A stretch of 64,000 bases of DNA from DATFVJ01 sp963851085 (GCA_963851085.1 CAWKNX010000009.1:248001-312000); one strand, 5' to 3'; counted from the first letter of the stretch, positions 1 through 8,284 are shown. Numbers and translations: made by a program. The notes: a model not told the origin generated them from the sequence alone.

Positions 1-484
1 CCTGGACGGCTTCAACAGCGGAACCGTCGAGCAGACCGGCAGCGAGGTCGACTGCAGCGGCCGGACGCCCCAGTATTACTCCTGGTATGAGATGTACCCG
101 GCGTACCCGGTCAACTTCAGCAACACGGTGCGGCCGGGTGACCACTTCACCGGCTCTGTCACCTTCAACGGCGGCAGCAGCTTCACCCTGAAGCTGTCCG
201 ACACGACCCAGGGGTGGAGTCACACCGTCAACGCCTCGCTGAGCGGGGCCGCCCGGTCCTCCGCCGAGGTCATCGTCGAAGCGCCCTCGTCGAGCAGCGG
301 TGTTCTGCCGCTGGCCAATTTCGGCACCGTGAACATCACATCATCCACGGCCAACGGCTCGGCGATCGGCACCTTCAGCCCGACTCAAATCATCATGGTC
401 AACAACAGCGGCCAGGCCAAGGACTCGGTCTCGTCGCTCAGCGGTAACGCAAACTTCAGCGCCACCTGGCTCCGCAGTAACTGA
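1..484 (+). CDS. G1 family glutamic endopeptidase (eqolisin), 3' part
   Basis: The reading frame is open from the window edge, so the N-terminus (signal peptide and pro-region) is missing. About 160 residues are visible. The start of the visible part reads LDGFNSGTVEQTGSEVDCSG and continues into YSWYEMYPAYP, the signature of the G1 beta-sandwich fold; the Gln of EQTG matches the catalytic Gln of scytalidoglutamic peptidase. SAEVIVEAP supplies the candidate catalytic Glu. The family consists of secreted acid proteases. Family assignment is by motif reading; activity is inferred. It stops just before a strong hairpin at 534-586. Confidence 0.85.
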   Translation, partial: LDGFNSGTVEQTGSEVDCSGRTPQYYSWYEMYPAYPVNFSNTVRPGDHFTGSVTFNGGSSFTLKLSDTTQGWSHTVNASLSGAARSSAEVIVEAPSSSSGVLPLANFGTVNITSSTANGSAIGTFSPTQIIMVNNSGQAKDSVSSLSGNANFSATWLRSN

Positions 485-524
485 GGTCTTGCTCTGAAGT
501 AACTAAATCCTGGCTCCGCAGTAA
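465..524. repeat. 16-bp direct repeat across the peptidase stop codon
   Basis: CCTGGCTCCGCAGTAA occurs at 465-480, spanning the end of the peptidase reading frame, and again at 509-524 downstream. It looks like a small local duplication; no function is implied. Confidence 0.7.
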
Positions 525-533
525 TGGTTTAAA

Positions 534-586
534 TCTGCCGCGCCCGTCCCGTCTGCCCCGAGGGTTGCCGGGACGGGCGCGGCAGA
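534..586. terminator. Bidirectional hairpin terminator between convergent genes
   Basis: An 18-bp perfect GC-rich stem (534-551 pairing with 569-586) encloses a 17-base loop. It lies between the rightward peptidase and the leftward DUF397 gene, so it can end transcripts from both sides. There is no clear U tract, as is common in actinomycetes. Confidence 0.75.
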
Positions 587-624
587 CGGTCACGGACCTG
601 AGTCCGTCGGCCTTGGCCAGGCGG

Positions 625-816
625 TTAAATGTCGAAGCCGCCGCTCTTGGCGCTGCGCAGGAATTCGGCCCACTCCTGCGGCGTAAATGTCAGAGCCGGT
701 CCCATTTTGTTCTTGCTGTCCCGCACGTTGACAACGTTGTCTTCGGGCGACCTTACTTCCACACAGTTGCCGTTCATGGCACTGTGGCTACTTTTACGCC
801 ACTGGCGCGCTTTCAT
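625..816 (-). CDS. DUF397 domain protein
   Basis: This 63-residue protein consists of one DUF397 domain. The typical features are WRKSSHS near the N-terminus, NCVEV, VRDSK and a C-terminal TPQEWAEFL. These small proteins are abundant in Streptomyces-like actinomycetes and usually sit beside an Scr1/DUF5753 helix-turn-helix regulator, as here. They are thought to act as partners of that regulator, in a toxin-antitoxin-like or developmental pairing; the molecular role is not settled. A GGGGGAG ribosome site precedes the ATG. An 18-codon upstream frame ends in ATGA over this start, possibly by chance. Confidence 0.9.
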   Translation of the reverse strand: MKARQWRKSSHSAMNGNCVEVRSPEDNVVNVRDSKNKMGPALTFTPQEWAEFLRSAKSGGFDI

Positions 817-1245
817 GATGCTCCCCCCATCGCAGCCATCATGGAGTTAGACTTTCCACTGGCGTACATTCTTAACCGGCTCCGTTTGCAGTGCGGCATT
901 ACGTCTCCCTGGGAATGAAGACGGCCCCGGGTCGCTGCCGATCCGAGGCACGGTGGTTATGTTAGACAGCCCCGGAGCCTAGCGGATCATCTTGCCGTCG
1001 TGTCGCGGGTACCCGAAAAAAGAGACCGGAGATCGAGGTCGCCCCAACTGTGGCCGTAGCGGCCGTCGAGCCGGTGGCATGTATGCGGTCGCTGAGCAAG
1101 CGATCCGGTTGGCGCGATGGCGAACTCTCGGCTCAGTCAGCGCCCGGCCGCGCCACGGCCAGCTAGGGCACGACTGCCCAGCATGACAGTCCACCAGCGC
1201 GGCCCGCGTGCCCGAACCCGGCCGGCCACGGCCCGCTGGCCCGGC
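817..1245. other. Intergenic region without a recognised gene
   Basis: About 430 bases separate the regulator from the DUF397 gene, unusually long for this pair, which is normally adjacent. Short frames here have no family features. The part next to the DUF397 gene should hold its promoter, but I see no convincing -35/-10 pair. Confidence 0.5.
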
Positions 1246-2118
1246 TCATCGCCAGACATCATGTCTGATCTGCAGGATGAGCTCTCTCGATTGATCTGGG
1301 CCGAGCGAGTTTTGACTAATATGATCGAAAGCACGCTGATAATAGTACGTTTCAATCTCATCTTCTATATACAGGCTGTCAGTCATGTTTTCGAGATATA
1401 CGACATCAGGTGCTATAACGCCATGTATCTGATTAAAACGGAACAGGGCGAAGGCGCCGGTGCTGATCGGGTGAAAGCTTGCCAACGGGAGGATCTGCAA
1501 AGTGACATTCGCCCGCTGAGATATTTCGGCCAGCTTGCCGAGCTGCTCGCTCATCACCGGGTTCGCGCCGAATCGCCTGCGCAAAACTGATTCTTCTATA
1601 ATCACCCGGTACTCAACCGGAATTTCGCGTTCCAGCACGTCTTGCCGGGCGAGCCTGACCTTAACGCGACGGCCGATAGCGGAATCTGCCATGGCAGTGA
1701 ACGACCGCCAGTTCGCGATTATCTCGCGGGCGTAGCGCTCGGTCTGCAGCAGCCCTGGGACGACCTGTGGCTCCCAGCTCATGATGGCTTCGGCTTCGGC
1801 TTCCATGCCGATGAACTCGCTGAATCCGTCCGGCCAGTCGGCCGAGTATGCCTCCCACCAGGCCTTGCGGTCGGCTTCGCGGGCCATCGCCAACAGCTCG
1901 TCGCGGCGCGAAACGTCCACCTGGTACAGCTCGAGGAGCCTGCGGGCGTCTGGCTCCTTGATGCCGCTGCGGGTGTTCTCGATGCGGCTGACCTTAGAGG
2001 GGGACCAGCCGAGGCGCTCGGCGACCTGGTCGCCGGTCAGGCCGGAGCGCTCCCGCAGACGGTGCAGCTCGGCGGCTAGGCGACGCCGTCGCACTGTCGG
2101 GCTGCCATGATCGGACAC
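1246..2118 (-). CDS. Scr1-type helix-turn-helix regulator (XRE N-terminus, DUF5753 C-terminus)
   Basis: About 290 residues. The N-terminal part is a Cro/C1-type helix-turn-helix (RLRERSGLTGDQVAERLGWS, then SKVSRIENTRSG). The rest is a DUF5753 domain, with WEPQVVPGLLQTERYA, the RRVKVRLARQ segment and LPLASFHP. These proteins are DNA-binding regulators paired with DUF397 products. I chose the GTG at 2118, preceded by GGAGGA; an upstream TTG at 2142 would add eight residues. The gene is divergent from a small membrane-protein gene, and the shared region carries a TTGCA-AG-TGCAA dyad that could be its operator. Confidence 0.9.
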   Translation of the reverse strand: MSDHGSPTVRRRRLAAELHRLRERSGLTGDQVAERLGWSPSKVSRIENTRSGIKEPDARRLLELYQVDVSRRDELLAMAREADRKAWWEAYSADWPDGFSEFIGMEAEAEAIMSWEPQVVPGLLQTERYAREIIANWRSFTAMADSAIGRRVKVRLARQDVLEREIPVEYRVIIEESVLRRRFGANPVMSEQLGKLAEISQRANVTLQILPLASFHPISTGAFALFRFNQIHGVIAPDVVYLENMTDSLYIEDEIETYYYQRAFDHISQNSLGPDQSRELILQIRHDVWR

Positions 2119-2219
2119 CCGTCCTCCAAAACCGCTTTTCAATACCCAGAATGGCCCTGGTTCACACGTACCTTAAGGGGCCATAGCACGGTGCCGGGCA
2201 GGTTCCACAAGCCTCTCCG

Positions 2220-2231
2220 TTGCAAGTGCAA
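2220..2231. promoter_or_regulatory. Candidate operator dyad TTGCA-N2-TGCAA
   Basis: A perfect inverted repeat (TTGCAAGTGCAA) with a further half-site-like TTGCA about 10 bases downstream. Its place between the Scr1-type regulator and the divergent small gene fits a binding site for that regulator; this is inference. Confidence 0.4.
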
Positions 2232-2324
2232 ATAAAAGTTGCAGTGAAAGATACGGTACCGGAGAATCGAGGTAGCGGGCCAGTTCCTAACGAGGGCAGG
2301 AGGAGGACCGCGCCATGACATGCG

Positions 2325-2352
2325 AGCGGAGCGACCATTGGGTCGCTCCGCT
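2325..2352 (+). terminator. 12-bp stem-loop in the leader of the small membrane gene
   Basis: AGCGGAGCGACC pairs perfectly with GGTCGCTCCGCT around a four-base ATTG loop. It lies just after a good ribosome site and ATG at 2315, so it could be a terminator or a leader attenuator. No U tract follows. Confidence 0.45.
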
Positions 2353-2529
2353 GTTCGTGTTGGCCGGAGGATCTGGGCGCGCGCGCCGCCGGAGCAGGCA
2401 ACACTCACAGCACACGCCGCGCGGCGGTGGCGGCGTGATCCCATCCAGCAGAAAAATGCTGGGCCGGTATGCAGACCGGCCCAGCAGACCAGAAAGCCCA
2501 CATCACCCGTGTCAACAGAAGAAGGAGCC

Positions 2530-2661
2530 TTGGTTACCACCTATACAACCCGAGGTGTCCCGGCGAGGCAACTCATCCGGGCCAGCCAGACCAGCCACGC
2601 TCCGCGGGCGCCGGTCGCCAAGGGTGCCGCGACCCGATCGGCAGGGGAGGTGATGTCATGA
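2530..2661 (+). CDS. Possible small protein overlapping the downstream gene start
   Basis: A 43-codon frame starts at TTG 2530 after GAAGGAG and ends in ATGA, overlapping the start of the next gene. A GTG at 2509 would extend it by seven residues. The peptide (LVTTYTTRGVPARQLIRAS...) matches no family I recognise. The support is the ribosome site and the overlapping stop/start, typical of translational coupling. It could equally be leader sequence. Confidence 0.35.
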   Translation: MVTTYTTRGVPARQLIRASQTSHAPRAPVAKGAATRSAGEVMS

Positions 2662-2897
2662 CCGCGCTGATGATCACGGCGGCGATCGTGACGGGCCTTG
2701 TCGTCGGCTGGTGGGTCACCCTCACCGTCGCCTTGGCGGCGATGTCGCGCTCGCAGGCTCGCATGCAGCGCAAGGTGAGGTACTGGCAGGTCGAGGCGGG
2801 CCGGGTCCAGGCCGCAGCCGAACAGTTCACCCAGACCGCAGCCGAACAGTTCACCCAGACCGCACTCAAGCAGTTCGTCGCACCGGAGAAGTGGTGA
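2658..2897 (+). CDS. Small single-pass membrane protein with a tandem octapeptide
   Basis: A 79-residue protein starting at ATG 2658 behind GGGGAGG. Residues 1-30 form one hydrophobic helix (MITAAIVTGLVVGWW...), followed by a basic stretch (SRSQARMQRKVRYW) that would lie in the cytoplasm and then an amphipathic tail. The tail contains a perfect duplication of AAEQFTQT, encoded by a 24-bp tandem repeat. No family is recognised. It is divergent from the Scr1-type regulator and ends 30 bases before a perfect palindromic terminator. Confidence 0.7.
   Translation: MTALMITAAIVTGLVVGWWVTLTVALAAMSRSQARMQRKVRYWQVEAGRVQAAAEQFTQTAAEQFTQTALKQFVAPEKW
2814..2861 (+). repeat. Two identical 24-bp tandem units inside the small membrane gene
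   Basis: Units at 2814-2837 and 2838-2861 are identical and in frame, each encoding AAEQFTQT. This suggests a recent slippage duplication. Confidence 0.9.
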
Positions 2898-2927
2898 CGC
2901 CTGACCGTGACCTGCGGCAGGTAGCGC

Positions 2928-2955
2928 GCGAGAGCCCTCCCGGGAGGGCTCTCGC
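2928..2955. terminator. Perfect 28-base palindrome, terminator-like
   Basis: Two 14-base arms (2928-2941 and 2942-2955) are exact reverse complements with no spacer. Placed 30 bases after the small membrane-protein gene, it would fold as a stable hairpin and probably ends that transcript. Confidence 0.7.
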
Positions 2956-3144
2956 CGCGTCTGGGCGTGCGCAGCCGCGCCTGCAGGCGCGTTCTGCGCG
3001 CACTGCGGCAGGGGCCGCAGGTACCGGGTAATACGCGCCGCTGTCCCAGCCCGCGGCGTCCGCGGGCGGTGCTGACACGCACCGTGTTGGCGAGCGCAAG
3101 CACGCGCGGTGCGGCATGAGCCAGATCGGAGCTAGATTGGCGCG

Positions 3145-4260
3145 GTGAACACTGAGCTGTACCCAACCGGCCGGCTGGGCAGGGTCGCGGACGCGACGCG
3201 TGCGGCCGGGCTGAGCGCGCTGCTGCTCACCCCAGGGCCGGATCTGCGGTATGTGACCGGGTATGACGCCCACCAGCTCGAACGGCTGACCTGCCTCGTC
3301 GTACCCGCGCAGGGCGCGGCCTTCCTGGTCGTGCCGCGCCTTGAACTTCCCGCGGCGCAGGCGGCCGGGGTGCAGCGGCTCGGCGTCGAACTCGTGGCGT
3401 GGCAGGAGACCGACGACCCCTACGTAGTGGTCGCCACCAGGCTGCGGGCCGCCGTGGGCGACGTTACTCGGGTGGGGCTCGCCGACCGGATGTGGGCGAT
3501 GATGGTGCTGCGGCTTCGCGCCGCCCTGCCTGGCGTGGAGCAGGCGCTCGCCGGCCCGGTGCTGCGCGGGCTGCGGATACGCAAGAACCTGGCCGAGGTG
3601 GCGGCACTCGGGGAGGCGGGCGCCGCGATCGACCGCGTGCACGACCAGGTACCTGAGTTGCTGCGGCCCGGCCGCAGCGAGCGTGAGGTCGGCGCGGACA
3701 TCGCCGCCGCTATCCTGGCGGAAGGGCACGCCCGGGTCGACTTCACGATCGTGGCGTCCGGACCGAACGCCGCCAGCCCGCACCATGAATTGTCCGGCCG
3801 TGTGCTGACGCGCGGCGACGTGGTCGTCGTGGACATCGGCGGCACAATGCCGAGCGGCTACTGCTCTGACAGCACACGGACGTACGCGATCGGCACGCCA
3901 CCCGCCGACTTCTCCGCCTACTACAAGGTGCTGCAGGAGGCGCAGGAGGCAGCGTGCAGCGCCGTCCGGCCTGGCGTCAGCGCGGAGGCCGTCGACGCCG
4001 CTGCGCGTGACCTGATCACGCAGGCTGGCTACGGCGAGTTCTTCATCCACCGGACCGGGCACGGCATCGGCCTGGAGACCCACGAGGATCCGTACATCGT
4101 GGCCGGCAACGCCGAGACCCTCGAACCGGGGATGGCCTTCTCCATCGAGCCAGGGATCTACCCTGGCGCGCACGGGGCGCGTATCGAGGACATCGTCGTC
4201 TGCACCGAGCAGGGCGCGGCGCGGCTGAACAACAGCGGCCGCGACCTCGTGATCGTGTGA
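3145..4260 (+). CDS. M24 family Xaa-Pro aminopeptidase
   Basis: 371 residues with a creatinase-like N-terminal domain (DLRYVTGYDAHQLERLT) and a C-terminal pita-bread metallopeptidase domain. The metal ligands are visible in order: Asp in VVVDIGG, Asp in SDSTRT, His in HRTGHGIG, Glu in SIEPGIYP and Glu in ARIEDIV. Such enzymes remove N-terminal residues preceding proline in the cytoplasm, helping to recycle peptides. Length and motifs are complete. The acyl-CoA dehydrogenase follows in the same direction 64 bases downstream, so the two may be cotranscribed. Confidence 0.93.
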   Translation: MNTELYPTGRLGRVADATRAAGLSALLLTPGPDLRYVTGYDAHQLERLTCLVVPAQGAAFLVVPRLELPAAQAAGVQRLGVELVAWQETDDPYVVVATRLRAAVGDVTRVGLADRMWAMMVLRLRAALPGVEQALAGPVLRGLRIRKNLAEVAALGEAGAAIDRVHDQVPELLRPGRSEREVGADIAAAILAEGHARVDFTIVASGPNAASPHHELSGRVLTRGDVVVVDIGGTMPSGYCSDSTRTYAIGTPPADFSAYYKVLQEAQEAACSAVRPGVSAEAVDAAARDLITQAGYGEFFIHRTGHGIGLETHEDPYIVAGNAETLEPGMAFSIEPGIYPGAHGARIEDIVVCTEQGAARLNNSGRDLVIV

Positions 4261-4324
4261 GGGTGCGACTGCGCGACGGGTGGCCAGATTCCCGCCGATT
4301 TTCTCCTCGATCGCGAGGTACGAG

Positions 4325-5488
4325 ATGGAAACACAAGACCGGATCGACGACGTAGCGGCGCTTCTCGACCTCACCGACGTACTTGTCGAACGTGAGGTGC
4401 GGCCGGCCGCGGCCGCTGCGGAGGAGTCCGGCCGCTTCCCGCGCGAGCTGCTTCGAGTTCTGGGCCGTGCCGGGCTGCTCGGCCTGCCCTACCCCATCGA
4501 GGACGGTGGCGGCGGGCTACCGTACGAGGCATACCTGCGGGTTGTGGAGAAGCTCGCGGCGGGCTGGCTTGCCATCGGGCTCGGTGTGAGCGTGCATACC
4601 CTCGCCTGCTTCCCCCTCGCGAAGTACGGCAGCCCCGGCCAGCGCGCGCAGTGGCTGCCCGCGATGCTCGGCGGCGAGATGCTGGGCGCCTACTGCCTGT
4701 CCGAGCCGCATTGCGGTTCGGACGCGGCTGCCCTGCGCACCCGGGCCGTGGCTGACCGCGGCGGTTACACGGTGGACGGCGTGAAGGCGTGGATCACGCA
4801 CGGCGGCGTGGCCGACTTCTACGCGCTCTTCGCCCGCACGGACGGTGACGGCACCGGGCCGGGCCGGGCTCAGGGGATCAGCTGCCTGCATGTGCCCGCC
4901 GGGACGCCGGGCGTATCAGCCGCGCCGCCGGAGCGGAAGATGGGCATGCGGGCCTCCGTCACCAGTCAGATGATCTTCGAGGGCGCGCATGTGCCCGCCG
5001 GCCACCTCGTCGGCGCGGAGGGCGCAGGATTCAAGATCGCGCTTGCGGCCCTCGATGCCGGGCGGCTCGGCATCGCCGCGTGCTCCGTGGGACTCGCCCA
5101 GGCGGCGCTCGATGCCGCGGCCGGCTACGCGAGGCAGCGGCGGCAGTTCGGCCGGCCCATCGTCGAGTTCGACGGCATCTCGTTCATGCTCGCCGACATG
5201 GCCACGGCCGTGGCCGCAGCCCGGGCGCTCTACCGCGAAGGGGCGCGGCGCAAGGACGAAGGGCTTCCATTCGGCACGCAGGCCGCGATGGCCAAGCTGT
5301 TCGCCTCCGACGCGGCGATGCGTGTGGCGACCGATGCGGTCCAGATACTTGGCGGCTACGGATACGTGGCCGACTTCCCCGCGGAACGCTACATGCGCGA
5401 GGCCAAGATGCTGCAGATCGTCGAGGGCACGAACCAGATCCAGCGGCTGGTCATCGGCCGGGCGCTCGCCCGCGGCGAGCACACCTGA
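4325..5488 (+). CDS. Acyl-CoA dehydrogenase
   Basis: 387 residues, full length for the family. FAD-binding motifs are visible (CLSEPHCGSDAAAL, then VDGVKAWITHGG), as are the RKMGMRAS strand and the C-terminal helical domain (RRQFGRPIVEFDG, AVQILGGYGYVADFPAERYMR). REAKMLQIVEGTNQIQ holds the catalytic Glu base. It oxidises an acyl-CoA to the enoyl-CoA, passing electrons to ETF. The ATG at 4325 is preferred because GAGG sits seven bases upstream; a GTG at 4280 would add 15 unconserved residues. The chain-length preference cannot be read from sequence. Confidence 0.93.
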   Translation: METQDRIDDVAALLDLTDVLVEREVRPAAAAAEESGRFPRELLRVLGRAGLLGLPYPIEDGGGGLPYEAYLRVVEKLAAGWLAIGLGVSVHTLACFPLAKYGSPGQRAQWLPAMLGGEMLGAYCLSEPHCGSDAAALRTRAVADRGGYTVDGVKAWITHGGVADFYALFARTDGDGTGPGRAQGISCLHVPAGTPGVSAAPPERKMGMRASVTSQMIFEGAHVPAGHLVGAEGAGFKIALAALDAGRLGIAACSVGLAQAALDAAAGYARQRRQFGRPIVEFDGISFMLADMATAVAAARALYREGARRKDEGLPFGTQAAMAKLFASDAAMRVATDAVQILGGYGYVADFPAERYMREAKMLQIVEGTNQIQRLVIGRALARGEHT

Positions 5489-5697
5489 CCGCGCCGCGCC
5501 ACATGGCGATCCTGCGCGACGCGCACCCGACGGCAACCCGCGATGGCGGCTGCTGGCACTGACGCTCACCCGGCGGCCTGCTGCGCCTCAAGCCGTACTG
5601 CCGGGCCGGCCAGGATTCATCCGTGCTCACGCCCGCACTTTCGTGCGGATGGCGCGGCCGGGAGTGTGCGGTGACCGCCATCCGCGTTCCGGTGTCT

Positions 5698-6774
5698 TTA
5701 CCGCGCCAGGGCCTTGGCCAGCCCGCCCCGCTGCCGGCGGCTGTCGAGCCGTCCCTGGACGGGCCAGCGCACATCGGTTGCCCAGCCACATCGCTCGAAC
5801 ACCCGGATCAGGGCCGCGGAGGGATCGATCTGGCGCTTGTCGACACCATGCCGTGCGCACGTCGGATCCGAGTGGTGCATGTTGTGCCAGCTCTCACCGA
5901 AGGAAAGCAGGGCGAGGGGCCACAGGTTGGTGGCGCGGTCGAAGCGACGCGTGGTGAAGGGGCGGTTGCCGAGAAGATGGCACAGGGAGTTGACGCTCCA
6001 GGTCACGTGCTGCAGCAGGCACACCCGGACCAGGCCAGCCCAGATAAGCGCGGTCAGCGCGGCGCGCAGGCTCCCCCCGATCGCCCAGCCTGCGCCGAAC
6101 GGCACCGCGAGTGACACGACACACAGCGCTGGGAAAAGGGCCGACACCACACGCATTCCCCGGTCCGCCATGATGTCGGGCGCGTAGCGGCTGGCCGGCG
6201 AGGGGTCGTCGCGGAACATCCAGCCAAGGTGGGCGTGAAACAGCCCACGCAGCAGACCGCGGATGCTGGTGCCATAGCGGTAGGGCGAGTGCGGGTCACC
6301 GGGGCGGTCGGTGAAGGCGTGATGCCGCCGGTGGGTGGCGACCCAGCCGATGACGCCGCCTTCAAAGCTCATCGAGCCGAGGGTGGCGAGCACGACGCGA
6401 AGCGCGGGCGCGGCGGTGAAGCTGCGGTGGGTGAAGCATCTGTGGAAGCCGGCCGTCACGCCCAGCCCGGTGATCACATAGAGGCCGGCCATCAGCAGCA
6501 CGTCGGTGAGGCCGACGCCGTGCCCCCAGGCCAGCCACAACGCCAGGCCCAGACCGGCGAACGGGAGGGCTGTCAGCAGCACGGTCACCGCCAGCTGTAT
6601 CCGCGCACCCGGCGTGCGGCTGGCTGGCGCGGCGTCAGGGAAGGCAGCGGTGCCGTCGTACGCCGCTGTACAGTCTCCAGCGGCGCCGTCTCCAGCGGCG
6701 CCGTCTCCAGCGGCGCCGTCTGTTGCGGTGCCGTCGCGGGCGCCGCTGTCCGTGGTCATCGTCTGTTGTGTCAC
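5698..6774 (-). CDS. Membrane fatty-acid (acyl-CoA) desaturase
   Basis: 358 residues with the three histidine boxes of delta-9-type desaturases: HRCFTH (residues 111-116), HRRHH (148-152) and HNMHH near residue 290. Hydrophobic segments lie between them. It introduces a double bond into membrane acyl chains using a di-iron centre and oxygen. The first 55 residues are low complexity (repeated GDGAA, from 15-bp DNA repeats around 6676-6720). The GTG start follows AGGAG. It lies 24 bases downstream of a zinc-finger gene, forming a two-gene leftward unit. Confidence 0.92.
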   Translation of the reverse strand: MTQQTMTTDSGARDGTATDGAAGDGAAGDGAAGDCTAAYDGTAAFPDAAPASRTPGARIQLAVTVLLTALPFAGLGLALWLAWGHGVGLTDVLLMAGLYVITGLGVTAGFHRCFTHRSFTAAPALRVVLATLGSMSFEGGVIGWVATHRRHHAFTDRPGDPHSPYRYGTSIRGLLRGLFHAHLGWMFRDDPSPASRYAPDIMADRGMRVVSALFPALCVVSLAVPFGAGWAIGGSLRAALTALIWAGLVRVCLLQHVTWSVNSLCHLLGNRPFTTRRFDRATNLWPLALLSFGESWHNMHHSDPTCARHGVDKRQIDPSAALIRVFERCGWATDVRWPVQGRLDSRRQRGGLAKALAR

Positions 6775-6798
6775 TTTGTCTGCTCCTGTCCGTGCCGG

Positions 6799-7098
6799 TC
6801 AGACCGGCCGCTGGTGCACGTAACACCACCGGCAGGCTGGTCCGGCCGCCATCGCTGCCATCTCTGCCGTGACCGCGTGATCGGTCTCCTCGTAGTGGGC
6901 GATGGCATGGCGGCCCGGCGACTCGTCGGAGCAGGCCACCCATCCGCAGCTCAGGCACACCCGGAGCGCCATCCAGCCCAGCCCTTCGGCCGTGCACTGC
7001 TCGCACGCCTTGGACTGCGGGATGACAGGACGGACCGCGTCGAGATGCTCGCATCGCGGCCTGGATCCGTTGGGTCCGCTCCCGCGGGCTCGCCCCAT
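6799..7098 (-). CDS. UBP-type zinc-finger protein
   Basis: About 99 residues from the ATG at 7098; an alternative start at 7149 adds 17. The pattern CEHLD ... CEQC ... CLSCGWVACSD ... GRHAIAHYEETDHAV matches the UBP (ubiquitin-hydrolase-type) zinc finger, with Cys/His pairs able to hold zinc. A further CRWC lies near the C-terminus. Such domains occur as small stand-alone proteins in actinomycetes, with unknown function, and bacteria of this type mostly lack ubiquitin. It is the first gene of a pair with the fatty-acid desaturase. Confidence 0.85.
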   Translation of the reverse strand: MGRARGSGPNGSRPRCEHLDAVRPVIPQSKACEQCTAEGLGWMALRVCLSCGWVACSDESPGRHAIAHYEETDHAVTAEMAAMAAGPACRWCYVHQRPV

Positions 7099-7198
7099 GC
7101 CATCAGTCAATCCGCCGGCGGACGCCGGGGAAACGAGCAGACCGAGCAAGGCTCATATCGCACGCCGATCACCAGATGCACGGCGCGAGCGTGCGCCC

Positions 7199-8116
7199 TC
7201 AGCTGATCAGCTCGTGGCCTGCCCCGTCGAGCCAGCCGAGCTCGTCCGCAAGGGCCCGCGCGCACATGACGACGGCCTGCACATGGACCGACTGGTCGCT
7301 GGCCCTCCACAACACAGACCACGGGTAGCGCGACACCGGATCGGCGAGCGGCTTCCACACGATATCCGGCAGTGCCGACGCGCATGATGACGGCACGCAC
7401 AGCACGCAGCGTCCCTGTGTGAGCAGATCAGCGGCCCCCCTGATGCTGTCCACCGAGCCGCGGTACAGGGTGGGGACGAAACCGACGGAGCGGCACAGCT
7501 CAACGAGGAACTGGTTGAACTCGGGCGCTCGCCCTTCCGGGGACAGCAGCAGCGGCTCTTTGGCCAGCAATGCCACGGGAACACTCGTCAGGTCCGTGAA
7601 ATGGTGCCCTGGTGCCACGAGGACGCCGAGCGGATCCAGGCGGAACAGCTCGGATGCCACCTCAGCCGGGGCCAGCGAGGCTCGCCCGAACCCGACGTCG
7701 AGCCGGCCATCGGCCAGGAGCTTGAACTGCTCGGGCACGCCGACCTCGACCTGATGGACCTCGAGGTCGGGGTAACGTTCCTGGACCTCGCGCAGGATCT
7801 GTGGCATCGAGTCGTAACTCGCGTCAACGATGCCGACCCTGAGGGCAGGGGCGGCCTGGTCAGCACACCGCGCCGTCTCCTTGGCCCGGTCGACCATGGC
7901 GAGAATCCGCCGTGCCTCGATCAGGAACAAGGCCCCTGTCCGCGTCAGCTCCACGTGGTGGGTGCTGCGGTCAAGCAGGCGCACGCCGATCTCGCGCTCC
8001 AGTCGCTGGATCTGCTGGCTCAGTGCCGACTGCACGATGTGCTCACGCGCGGCAGCGCGCCCGAAATGCAGCTCTTCGGCGAGCGTCACGAAAAAACGAA
8101 GCTGACGAAGCTCCAT
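7199..8116 (-). CDS. LysR family transcriptional regulator
   Basis: 305 residues beginning MELRQLRFFVTLAEELHFGR, the classic LysR winged-helix N-terminus, with SALSQQIQRLEREIGVRLLD as the recognition-helix region. The remainder is a periplasmic-binding-protein-like effector domain (ALRVGIVDASYD, VAPGHHF, LLLSPEGRAPEF). I use the ATG at 8116; frames extending to 8248 lack conservation. No intact divergent target gene is adjacent; a broken livM fragment lies upstream on the same strand, so its target is unknown. Confidence 0.92.
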   Translation of the reverse strand: MELRQLRFFVTLAEELHFGRAAAREHIVQSALSQQIQRLEREIGVRLLDRSTHHVELTRTGALFLIEARRILAMVDRAKETARCADQAAPALRVGIVDASYDSMPQILREVQERYPDLEVHQVEVGVPEQFKLLADGRLDVGFGRASLAPAEVASELFRLDPLGVLVAPGHHFTDLTSVPVALLAKEPLLLSPEGRAPEFNQFLVELCRSVGFVPTLYRGSVDSIRGAADLLTQGRCVLCVPSSCASALPDIVWKPLADPVSRYPWSVLWRASDQSVHVQAVVMCARALADELGWLDGAGHELIS

Positions 8117-8284
8117 GGCCCCCCTCGGCGGACTCCGCTCACAGTATGTACTCGGCCATGAAGTGCCGTGTACGCCGGCGAGTTCGCGCCGCGGCGGCTT
8201 ATGCGCCTGCGACGTCGGCGGCCCTGGTCGCTGGTGCGGGGGCCGCAATGGCGGGTGGCGCGGCAGGCCTGAGACGCGGGGGAT

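Larger units (their letters stand above)
2119..2529. other. Divergent intergenic region (regulator / small membrane protein)
   Basis: This roughly 410-base spacer contains a TTGCA dyad at 2220-2231 and a 12-bp stem-loop at 2325-2352. Long overlapping frames across it lack family features and look like chance. A GGAGGA plus ATG at 2315 could open a short leader peptide through the stem-loop. Confidence 0.5.

Noticed and set aside
2866..4374. A 502-codon leftward open frame
   Set aside because: It is antisense to the M24 peptidase and start of the acyl-CoA dehydrogenase, is rich in Arg/His/Gly and has no family motif. It is a GC-rich shadow frame, like several others opposite FtsX, desaturase, ABC permease and mannosidase genes.
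3145..5488. M24 peptidase and acyl-CoA dehydrogenase as one pathway
   Set aside because: They are close and codirectional, but nothing in the two families indicates a shared substrate.
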